Part shown: piece by piece, positions 1 through 10,206 of the stretch | How the letters are laid out: each line of letters begins with the position of its first letter | How positions within the stretch are numbered: the stretch's first letter is position 1 | NCBI RefSeq assembly: GCF_947623445.1 | Contig: NC_135244.1 | Location: 19,034,860 to 19,098,859, forward strand | Direction of reading: 5' to 3' | Origin: Clavelina lepadiformis | Lineage: Eukaryota > Chordata > Ascidiacea > Aplousobranchia > Clavelinidae | Length of the DNA stretch: 64,000 nt | The notes under the pieces: generated by a model | The model's input: only the letters and a program-made list of their open reading frames with translations | Databases searched by the model: none | Told to the model about the DNA's origin: nothing | Program-made: the position numbers and the translations under genes

Positions 1-699
1 TTAAGGGGAAAACCCCTCCCTGCAAAAAAATAGGAGAGGACAGCACAGACAGATGTGTAGCATTGCCTGAAGTTTGATATATTGTAGAGTTTGATTAATT
101 GTGATGATTAAAACAATTTTACTGGAGGAAAAAGTTAAAATTTTCTACATCTTTTTAGTTTACTGTTTAGTTTTTAGTTTACTTTTTAACTACTGCGATA
201 AGTAAGAAATAGAACACTTATCAGCATCTCTTAAATCTATCAAACATGTGAGAGTAAACAAGCATTAGTCTGTGGTCGTTGGAACCATGCTACACCAACC
301 AACCAACCAACCATGAAACCATGCTAATATATAACCAGAGTTCATTGGTTGTTAGGTGAAACAAACTTTTTTTAACCCTTTTCAATATGACCTGCGCTCA
401 GCAATTATTACCTTTAATGAAATGGTCTTTAACGCCATCAAAATTAGGACACTTAGCTTGCCAGAGATGGGTGGATTAAATGTAGCCTACGTTTGACAAA
501 ATAATTTGAAATATTTGGTTTAGAAAATAGGTTTACATTAGGCTTCTGATTATAGGGTTAAGTCTAGACGTGGTATACACAGAAAATTTTCATGGGGTGG
601 TTTTGTGAGGAATGCACTCTCTGAATGCTTTTCTAATTATATTTTTTACTATTTATAAATATGTTTTAATAGTTTTAATTTATATTCATCTGTTTATAG
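1..699. other. Non-coding sequence upstream of the first visible AASS exon
   Basis: No conserved coding segment was found here on either strand. Because the exon at 700 opens in mid-codon after a good acceptor (TTATAG), this stretch is most likely AASS intron. It holds a short CCAA microsatellite at about 295-313 and is otherwise AT-rich and featureless to my reading. Confidence 0.6.
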
Positions 700-3662
700 C
701 GCTTTAGACGCAGGAATATCCGTTGTAATGGAAGTTGGGCTGGACCCAGGACTTGATCACATGCTTGCGATGGAGTGCTTTGATGACATCACAGCAAGGG
801 GAGGGGAGGTAGGAATATTTGAAGAAATTCATTTTGTTCCTAATGTTTCAAACTATTCTTATTTGATTCAGATTTCTTCATTCATTTCCTGGTGCGGTGG
901 CTTACCTGCACCTGAAGCATCTGACAATCCGCTGCGATATAAATTCAGGTGAGACAATCACTGTTTTCGGATTGTTTGCTTCTGCTTGTGATTATCGGTG
1001 TGATGGCGCGGGTTACAGCCTGGAAGTGTTTGCTTGCTAAAATACTTCGAAAGTTGGCTGAAGTTTACGTGAATAATGAATGCTTTAAATGTCTTGCAAA
1101 AAACAAAAAAAAACAAGAAAATCTTTTTCTGTTGTTATTAACAGTTTTATCCAGTTTCACTTTGGTGAAGTGTTTACCTCATATGTGATAAACAGTTCTT
1201 ATTGTGGGATACGGCAAAATGAAAATTCTTTAAAATATGATCCTTAGCCCAGTGGCTTACATAACCAGTATTTGGCCCGTCCCCAACTATGCATTGCTGC
1301 GTGCGGATCAAAACATTAATTTTTTTCTCAACTCTATGTTAATTAGTTGGAGTCCTATGGGTGTTCTCATGGTCACTCTTGCCCCATCCAAATACCTCAT
1401 GAATGGACAGATAGTAGAGATGGAGGAAGGCGGGGACAATTATCGGAAGGGTTGCCTTCCAATCAGCTTCATGCCTGGCTTCAACCTGGAAGGCTTGCCG
1501 AATCGTGACTCGACTTCATACAAGGATGCATATGGTCTTAAAGATGCTCACACTGTGTTTCGTGGAACTCTTCGATACAAGGTACCATTTCTTTCTTAAC
1601 TATCAAACGATTTGATAAATTAATAAAGATGATGTTCAGGGTTATGCAGACGCCATCATTGGCTTACAAAATCTGGGAATTGTCAGTTTGCAGCCCAGTC
1701 CAGTTTTAGCTGAAGGCATCCCCAGTCTTTCATGGGTAAGTAACTTGATACCATTGTAATACGACATGAATCCATCGTGGTAAAAACTAAATTCCTTGCA
1801 TTTCTTTAGAAACAATTCATTTCAAAAACACTTGATGCAGATGAGGATATTTCTGCTGAGGATTTGAGGGATTTGGTGTTCAATACAGTGGAGCAAAAAG
1901 AAAGCCGATTGGCTGTTATAGAGGGGTATTGATATGACTTGAAAAGGATTACTGTTGGTTACAAATAAAGAAAAACGAATAATAATTTTATAAATAAATA
2001 CCGATCTCTGACTAGTTTCCTGTTTTCTTTCCAAGATTGGGATTATTGAGCGACGCTTCAGTGCATGCTGGGTGTGAGACACCGATGGAAGCTCTCGCTC
2101 ATCACCTTTTATCCAAATTAACTTTCGGTAAAAGGAATAGAGAATCAGTTAAGAAGTTAAATAAACTAATATTATAATAAATAAATAATTTCAAAACCAT
2201 TTTCTTAGGTGAGGGGGAAAGAGATGTTATCATAATGAGACATGAAGTCGAAGCCATTTTTAAGAATGGCAAAACGGAACAACATAGCGTGGATTTGGTG
2301 GAATATGGTATTCCAAATGGATACACAGCAATGGCTAAAACTGTGGGCTACCCATGCGCCATTGCTGCGCGTATGCTTCTTCTGGGTACGTTGAGTATTA
2401 TTTTTTATTACACCTGGCTAACGCAACATTTTGAATATTGCAGGTGACATTTGGTCGAGAATATCAGGTGTGTCGCCATTTTGGCGTCAACGTTATTGCA
2501 AAGTAGATCGTGTTGGTCTGTCGTCTATCAGTGCCATAAATTAACAATTTTTTACTGTATATTGGGATCGGTTTTGGGATACCGCATGATCTTGAATATA
2601 AGACGCACAAAAATATGAAAAATAAATTTATGTCGCCGTTGAATATGAATGAATGAATGAAATGAGTATAAGCCTCAAAGAATGAGTATAGTTTTACGCC
2701 CTTATATGTTAGCGAATGTAGTTCAACCGCTTTCCTTATGATTATTTGTTGAAGAAAAGTTTCTCCATGTTTTCATTAAAGAAAAATCCTTGGCTTAGTT
2801 TTATTCATGAAGGGCACGTCTTTTACCCGACATGCTCTCTCATGACACGTTCTCTCCAGATATTTTACTTTCTACCCCCACAAAAATCGAAAACTGGTAG
2901 AGATAAACCAAGTTTGGCATTCAGTTCTTTGAAACTTTTTTATCATGTCTTATTTTCATTTCAATGTTTAGGTGAAATTTTACAACAAACGTTTAGCGAC
3001 GTTTAGGAAACATGTAACGACTTGTCACCCGCCAGCTAGGTTGCCATTAATATTTTAATTGCTGAATTTAATTTGTTTGATGTTAGTTCATTTCAAGATG
3101 CTCAAAAGTTCAAAACCATTGGTTCTTTGATCTTTTTTAATACTAGGGCGAAATTTAAAACCTGAATCAATTGATGGGTCGTACGAATATTTTTTCCACG
3201 AACTTACTCAGTCAACATGGGCAAAAAGTATCGTATAGAATAGATTTTATATGGTAAAACGGCTTCTGCAAATAAGTTTTCACATGAATGAAAGATATAA
3301 GTTGGCGCAATTTCAGTCAAAGACAGTTGTCTTATCGCCAATAGCAAAAATAACTCCGCAGTTATATTTAGCATAAGTTTAATAACAAGAGGACCAGCAG
3401 AAAGGATTTTCCATGTGACCTCTCAGAGCCCCAGTTCAAATCCATTGCTCTAATGTCTAGTCACTAGTTCTTAGGATTTGTTGTTTAATCATTGGCTATT
3501 TTACTCTTCCTGAATTATAATAGGTTTCATGTTTTGCTTTTTTCAGGAAAAATCCAAGACAAGGGCATGATTACCCCACTTAAAAAGCAAATATACCAAC
3601 CCCTGTTGAAAGAGCTACGTCGTTTGGGGATCCAGTCGAAAACTAATGTTGTAAGCCAATAA
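700..3662 (+). CDS. AASS: Alpha-aminoadipic semialdehyde synthase, saccharopine dehydrogenase part (3' portion of the gene)
   Basis: This is the C-terminal saccharopine dehydrogenase half of the bifunctional mitochondrial lysine-breakdown enzyme, which splits saccharopine to glutamate and aminoadipate semialdehyde using NAD+. Eight exons: 700-808, 872-948, 1347-1581, 1640-1735, 1810-1925, 2036-2127, 2209-2385, 3547-3662. All joins keep frame and use GT-AG. Recognisable family blocks include [51 protein letters not shown] across the third and fourth exons, and [17 protein letters not shown]. The last exon encodes the typical end ([16 protein letters not shown]...). The protein ends NVVSQ and stops at TAA 3660-3662. 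The lysine-ketoglutarate reductase half must lie before the window. One odd point: the 63-nt intron at 809-871 is a multiple of three and has no stop codon. Identification is secure; the exon borders are hand-made. Confidence 0.93.
2386..3546 (+). other. Long last intron of AASS
   Basis: This 1.16-kb intron separates the exon ending in the MLLLG block from the terminal exon. It contains a short GAAT-type repeat run near 2640-2690. No conserved coding segment or clear transposon ends were found. Confidence 0.7.
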
Positions 3663-3663
3663 A
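3658..3663 (+). terminator. AATAAA overlapping the AASS stop codon
   Basis: The hexamer AATAAA covers the TAA stop codon (3660-3662). If used as a poly(A) signal it would give an almost absent 3' UTR. It may also be chance, since no transcript end can be seen. Confidence 0.3.
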
Positions 3664-4268
3664 ATGGTTTGCAATGACCAAATCACTGTAATACTGCGTT
3701 TAAGTGGTATGCAGGAAATGGGATTGACTTAATTAAAGATTTAGTACATAAAACTAGTTTTATGTACCGACTGGGCTTTTGTAATTCTAAAGGTTGGGTT
3801 GGTGATTTATAAGGAAGAAAGGCTTTCTTGATTGATAACAATCACTTGATTTAATATAGGTTTTTACTACACCTTCTGCAATAGCTAGCAGCTTGTGTCA
3901 AAGTGCCTGACTGGTATTAAGTTAATCCGATACTATGCATACCACCACCCTATGTATTACACATTGCACCGTAGTTTTTAGACCTGACTAAAAACCTCTC
4001 TTCGAGTTATATATTGCACAAACGCACAAACTCTTACAAATTTTCAATCGTACTTTTATCCTACCATCACCAACTGTGCACTTTTGAAGTACAGGATGCA
4101 AACATTTTCCGAGTGCAAACATTTTATTAAAATGAAATAAAACATAGTTCATATAAACTCCTCGTGATGTAAAACAAGAGCCAAGGTAAACACTTTACCA
4201 TCTGGCAGAATCGTTGTGATGACGTGGTCCAGCATAAATTCATTTAAAATGCAGAAACCAACGATCTT
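3664..4268. other. Intergenic gap between convergent AASS and KIN genes
   Basis: About 600 bp between two genes that point at each other. On the minus strand, an AATAAA (plus-strand TTTATT at 4123-4128) lies about 140 bp past the KIN stop and is a plausible poly(A) signal. Nothing else was recognised. Confidence 0.6.
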
Positions 4269-7200
4269 CTAGGTAGGTTCATATTTCTTTGAAATATCTT
4301 CATATTTTATCTGTTCGACTAGTCTTCCATCTAACGGACCCTGGAAGTAAAACGTAGTTACGAGTTTAGGCCCATTTTTTTATGAGAATTCACAGCATTA
4401 GGTCAAGCTTACTGCACATATCTTGACTGTAGCAGAGAAGGATTTGGTATCAACAGCCTCCATAGTTGCAGTGTTACCTCTGTATCCACCATTTACTATT
4501 GTAACTTTTCTTCCTGTTTTTAACATCAACAAGATTAGTGAGTGTTTTCCACAGTTCAGACCAACAAAATAGACCACAGGGTATACTTAGAATATACAGA
4601 CCAATAGCTGGCAGTACAGTTTCCACATGCATTTGGTCAAGTTTTAGTTTTTCACCACTCTCAATCATCTTCACAACAGCTGTAAATCTAAAACAAAATG
4701 TTTCATATCACTGACTAACAAGGTCACAGGCAAAATGACTAATAACATTTGTAGTAATTGCAGTGTTTACATCAATGCCGATGAAAAAAAACATAACAGA
4801 TTATTACTTCACACTACAGCGATATGGGTAATTGAGTATCCTCTCAATTCAGTAAAATTATTTTTCAAATTAGGGATATCTTGAGTCGCACTTGCAATTA
4901 GCTTGAGGCAAAGCATTCAGGAAACTTTATCTGTAAATAGGACATAGAGGCTCACTTGTCAATGACCTCTTTGATGACACCTTTTTTCTTGAAATATTTT
5001 TCACCCAGTCGCTTCGTGATAACTTTCACCACAATTCCGGCATGAAGCCAATTCTCAGTGCGCAAGGAAACCTTTTTCTTTTTTTCTTCAGCCTTCATAA
5101 AAAACGTAAGTTGTACTGGTACTAACGAGTCTTCTTTCATCATTGCTGATCAACATTTTTACTTCACTAATAAATTCATGTCATAAAACAATAATCTTTA
5201 TGACATACAGCCATGATTTCATCCAACGCTGACTTCTTCTTAGTTTGTTTCTGTGTCGTTGATGGCTGCTTTCTTTTTCCCAGTAAATCGGGTGTTTTGG
5301 TTAAAGTTACTTTGGTTGATTTTTCTACAATTGCAAACGGGAAAAAAGTAATACTTCAACAAAAGAATGTGTAAACTTTGTTCATGAAATCTATAATATT
5401 GTTGATATTACCTCCGGAGAGAGTGGAAGCTTGCATGTTGAAAGCAACTTTTTCATCTCCGTCGCGCTTCAACTCTGTGAACTCGGGTTGGGAATCATTT
5501 GAACAACCAGCCTCCTGACCCCTCTTCACCATGTCTTCAATTGCTCTGATGATGAAAGGAAAAAACTTAAATGTATTTTTCACCTAAAATCTGTTATCTT
5601 TTTATCATGAATCTTTTCACATTTTTAAAAACACTTACGAATGCTTAAAAACAATCGTCTTTATATCTACCTTGCCTGTCTTTCATCATCATCCTTTTCT
5701 TTTGCCTTTTGTTTCTCCAGTTCTTTTTGTCGTTGAAGTGTGAGTGGGTCTCTATCAATGTACTGAATAAACCACCCCTTTTCAGTTTCATCTACTTTGC
5801 AATACCCTGTTCATAGAAAATTGTGACAAATTCCCTTCCAGAAACAACTGCATATTTAAAAAAGAGGATATTTTAAAACACAGACAATGAACAACTTTTA
5901 ACATAAAACACAGAATACCTTCTCGGCCCAGCCATTTTGTGAACTGAGTAAGGGTGAGCCATTTTGTGGAATTCATATGAATATGTTCTTTAAAGCTGAT
6001 GTATTCATTGTACACCTTTAAATAAGTTTATATATACTTTTCATAAGCAAAGATTTCTTTATTTATAAATAGCCTAACTGAACTATTGATGAATACTTTC
6101 TATATATACTTCAGATTTTTATCAGTAGGGTAAAATACTGCACTACTATACAGCCACTTACAACATTGTTGTGTACTCTCTTTGTTCCAAACCGCCTTTT
6201 CAGCAAATTCAAAAATTCATTTCGAAATTCATTTGAGAAAAAGTCATTAAACGCCCGGGGATTCTCTCCAGCAATTAACAGCTGTCGTTGATGAGACTCA
6301 GACATGCAATGACATTTAAATCCATTCTGTAAATATCAAATTATTTATGAGCAATATAATCTTGATTTGTATAGTTTATGCATAGCATAGGCGACATACA
6401 AGAGACATGTAAAATGAAGTAATTTTGATAGATTGTACAAGGTATTGGACTGCTTTGTATCTTGGTAGTTTCACATGATATTGTGCAAGCATAATATTTG
6501 AGACAAAAGTTTAGTGCAAGTAAGAAATTCAGGCGAAATGATAACATCATTAGTTTATTTTAACAATAATTTATACCACAGATTAATGTTGCCTCAGTTC
6601 ATTATCTCGCAGTTCATTCAACTACTATTCATGTTTAGGACTTGAAAAATGTTTTTCTTAGTTTAACCAATGCTTTCATTTGTTGCAAAGCAAAATAAAA
6701 TGGTACATTCTTATATATTCTAATATTGTCGCAGTTGGTGATAACTCCAAAACAGACCAATAAGCATAATCCTTTTATCAGCCAATTTTATTGCAACATT
6801 GTAAAAGCAGTTAGTTTTAATGTCAGTTTTTTAAAAGTTTAAAAGGTGAAATATATCTCAAAATATTTGCTAAGTTGTTAAATCATTACAATTTAGTCTT
6901 AATAACATGCTGCAAATAGCATTTAATACACTATACACAGAAACAAGTTTTGACAGCAACATTTAGGCAAACCTATCAAAGCTTCCTCACTTTTAGACTT
7001 TACGGTATGCAAGTGTGGAAGTATGGCATTGTTCAATGGGAAATTGTACACCACAATTTTTTTCAATTACTGCTGCCTTATAATTCTTTGTTTACTTGCT
7101 ATGAATCAAAGTTCATGCAAGCAACCAACTTTGCCTGGTTTGTTTATTACAAATCGGCGTGAAAGTGTAAAGGTTCCACATGCATGTTAATGAGTCTCAA

Positions 7201-7470
7201 GCGATCGTTTGTCATACTTTCGGCTATGGAAATTTGCAACCATCATACTGACATAATAACCCAGTTCCAATTATATGGTAATGCATTTGTATATATGGGT
7301 ACTATAAAACCCTGTAATTATGCACACGTCAGGCAGCTAGCCTATTTTACCTCATCTCTGCATTGTTTTTGACACATTTGACAATACCATCTCAGCTTCT
7401 GCAATCCTTTGCATTTGATTCGATTGCTGATGGCTTTTGGTGTCAAAAACCCAGCTTTTTCCTTGCCCAT
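4269..7470 (-). CDS. KIN: KIN17 DNA/RNA-binding zinc-finger protein
   Basis: KIN17 is a nuclear DNA/RNA-binding protein linked to DNA replication, repair and mRNA processing. Ten exons on the minus strand: 7470-7351, 6326-6162, 6015-5919, 5806-5671, 5545-5412, 5324-5209, 5092-4956, 4687-4602, 4513-4413, 4340-4269. They total 1164 nt, or 387 residues; the human protein has 393. The C2H2-type finger is split by intron 1: C30 and C33 in exon 1, H46 and H52 in exon 2. A winged-helix region follows (block ENPRAFNDFFSNEFRNEFL and, in exon 3, HIHMNSTKW...TKWLGREG). Then comes a charged helix (RQKELEKQKAKEKDDDERQ), an IEDMVKRG block, a lysine-rich linker, and the C-terminal SH3-like/KOW part (WLHAGIVVKVITKRLGEKY, VNGGYRGN, KYEDIS). 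The start ATG opens the family-typical MGK...FLTPKAI sequence. The gene is complete and shows no lesions. Confidence 0.95.
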
Positions 7471-8556
7471 TGTTCGTTACTGATTGAAGTTAGTCAGTTA
7501 CCGTACGTCTTTTCACAACATTTAGTTTCCCAGGTTTAAGCTTAACCTACGTACTGTAATTTATAGTTCTTCCAAAAAAATGCCCAAAATTAGGCAGTGC
7601 GCCTGTGTCGTAATCTAGCGCCGTAGTTTATTCTATAATGCAGTAATGCTGTAGCTTATTTCTAAACTGCTCATCATATAAGTTTGTTGTTAAGACGTGG
7701 CCGCAACTATAATGGCGTCTATCAAAAAGATGGGATTAGAAAATATTTGGATGCCCGACACAACGAAAAACGTAAACGCACTACGTATAATTATGTAATT
7801 GTAAAGTAACGAGTAAAATTGAAATATTTTGCAATATATTTTGTTTGTAAGTATCGATTAGTTTTGGAAATATAAAACCAATTTTAACAGGATGTCAATC
7901 AAAATTTTGGCGTTTAATTGTTCGGTAAAAAATAAGCTAACACCAAAATAACAGTAAAAGTTTCATTAAATCCAATTATATTTTAGTTTTTAAATATTTT
8001 TTATTTACAATGTTTTACATCTTTTCTACCGTCACTGAAGCATTTAATGAACATCTGTTGAAGTTTGTGTAAACGTTTATCTAGCTCTATTCGGTTATTA
8101 ACACATGTTCAAAAACACTTTTCCATAATTGAGTACATCTCACGAGACGCAATCACTAAAACTGTGTGTTTTTGAACATTCTTAAATGTATGCACAGTTT
8201 ATAGTCAAATTTTTTTAAAGAAATCTAGCTTACGTTATTACCAGGAAGAGCATAGAGGTGTGCCCGCTATTATTTCTTAATATAAGATGTCAATGTCAGA
8301 GCAAGTTTGCATTATACGTCACGTTGCTGTGGTGTTTATAATGCTGAAAGTTGAAAATTAGACAGATAGTTGTGTTGCATAGAGAAACAGTCATTGGCAT
8401 ATTTGCGTTTATACTTTAACGTCAGTTTTATTGTTCATGTATGTTATATACGTTTAATACCATCTAAAATAATGATTGATTTGAGTGTTACTAGCCTTAC
8501 GCCGTAGGATTTCTGTTTTCAGTCAATCAAATCATTCAATCTTTTTGTTTTTGGTC
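7471..8556. other. Non-coding sequence upstream of KIN
   Basis: This stretch should contain the KIN promoter and 5' UTR on the minus strand. It is AT-rich, and no reading frame with family resemblance was found. A short dispersed repeat follows at 8557. Confidence 0.55.
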
Positions 8557-8632
8557 AAAAGCGCGGTGGGGACGAAAAATCAAGCCAGTTGCTACTAGCA
8601 CATGCCAATGAACAGGATGAAGTGGCAAAGCC
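8557..8632 (+). repeat. Dispersed repeat, copy 1
   Basis: A 76-bp block beginning AAAAGCGCGGTGG and ending GTGGCAAAGCC. It recurs in the same orientation and at the same length at 58963-59038, with about 85% identity by eye. It encodes nothing evident and may be part of a longer decayed SINE or MITE. Confidence 0.65.
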
Positions 8633-8758
8633 TAAAAGGCTTAAAACGTGCTCAAAAATAATCAAGGTAATAATCGCTGATAACAACTAGCACAGCCACT
8701 AAACCCATAATTAGTGAAATCAATAAAACATGTTGACAACAAGTTGAAAAAAGCGAAA

Positions 8759-9066
8759 TTAAGCATATGAGCAGGTGGTGTGTTCAAGCAACAGATGATT
8801 GAAAATTGCTTCAATGCTGTACATCAATGGATAGGAAAAGAAAGCCCACCATATAAGAAACACCATACCGGGCAGGAGCCCGGTTTCTGGTGGCCATAAC
8901 ACTAATGAAAGGCAGTGTTGCTGAGCCCCAGTTTGTACAGCAAAAATGCACACCAATGATAATATTTGGAAGATAATCTTTTTAATGCCCTTAGGCAAGG
9001 CCTTAAAATTGCTTTCTCCTGATAAGTGGACCTGATGAAGAATTCTGAATTCAAGCACCGAGCAGT
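8759..9066 (-). CDS. Possible terminal exon of an unidentified membrane protein
   Basis: On the minus strand a strong acceptor (T-rich tract, then TTTTTAG) leads into an open frame of about 101 codons that ends in TAA. The translation has hydrophobic stretches (IIFQILSLVCIFAV and GLLPGMVFLIWWAFF) and ends HTTCSYA. I do not recognise a family. No convincing upstream exon was found between 9067 and 10126. The open frame continues upstream through the supposed intron into a SINE-like copy, so part of its length is chance. It could be a true last exon, a decayed gene or a random frame. Confidence 0.25.
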
Positions 9067-9124
9067 CTAAAAAGCATAAAAACAAATTAACATAAATCTT
9101 AATGTATGATAAACAGAATTTGCG

Positions 9125-9225
9125 CAAAGATAAGCTCGGTAACCAGGGATCACGCGGTAAGGAATCATGGCGGAGTTTAACTTGTGGAAAGACTTTTCGC
9201 GGTTTGAGGATAAATCTTATGATAC
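9125..9225 (+). repeat. SINE-like repeat, copy A (3' part only)
   Basis: The block AGCTCGGTAACC...GGAATCAT...AAGACTTTTC...GAGGATAAA aligns in order with copies at 29755-29865, 32085-32345 and, inverted, 26760-27080. This copy lacks the tRNA-like head, so it is 5' truncated, and it is diverged from the others. Confidence 0.55.
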
Positions 9226-10206
9226 CACCATAAAATGGAATCCAGTGAATTGTTGACATTTGTAATATTTCAGTCTGCGACATGAGCATTGCAAACATTT
9301 AATCAAATGGTGAATTGAAATGAAATGACAGCGAATTGAATTTAAATACATCGGACCTTCATGCACTGCTACTCAACAATTGAAAGAAGTGCACAAATTT
9401 ATTTTTTGCCTATCTTCAATAATAAAGAGCTGCAAAAGCATTTCATATACAAATTGCAAAACGTTCAGGAGTGAATTACAACTGTTTGTAACTTTGTGTA
9501 GCATAAGACTTTTAGAACACTTCATAGTCATACAATCTAAATTGTTTTGTCAAGTTTTGTGCAAATTCATACAACGTGCTATACAGGTAACTAGACAGTG
9601 AAGTTGAGGGAGTTTTTGGGTGTGTTACGGAAGCCCTATGCTACACATAAAGTAAACCAAATTTACTTCTTGAACAATTTGGCAAACATGTTTGTAAATG
9701 GTAAAACTGACTCAATTACATCATACACATTGCGAATTGCAAAAAGGATTGAGCGGCAAACAACTCAGAAACGTCCAAGTTTGTCAATTTGTTGTGTTGT
9801 AATGTAACATGCTTAAGCTGTACTATTCCATAATATTTAGAACTATCTTGCAAAACCCTTGATCGCCGAACCATGGGGTTTTGCTGAACACACTTTGGGT
9901 CTTTGTAAATTTTGCTAATAACATTTTGTTACATTTTTACATATGATTTGATACGTTAACTATTTGTGAATTGTGTTAATCACTGTTATGTTATTAACTA
10001 GCATATTGGTGTTTCATAACAACTATGCTAATTCCATTTACTTGAATTCGGATATCAGTCTTCATTGGCGTTGCAATGCAGTCTAACTTTGTCCACCACA
10101 TTAACCCCTAGAATATTCAAATTTCATGCAAAAATGGAAAACAAAAGATTGCATCGTTGACAATGTTTGTGTAACTGTAAACTACAAATTTTATCTTGCC
10201 ACTGCC
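9226..10206. other. Non-coding sequence upstream of the dystroglycan-like gene
   Basis: No conserved coding segment was found. The open frames of 60-75 codons here have composition typical of AT-rich chance frames. The promoter of the downstream gene probably lies here. Confidence 0.5.

Noticed and set aside
4474..4674. Alternative KIN17 C-terminus read straight through intron 8
   Set aside because: The frame leaves family sequence after the PAIG block. Splicing at 4602/4513 restores the conserved VNGGYRGN block and tail.
10126..10206. Start of the dystroglycan-like protein at 10126
   Set aside because: The ATG at 10207 has a better context and directly precedes the hydrophobic signal. The earlier 27 codons look like 5' UTR, though they cannot be excluded.
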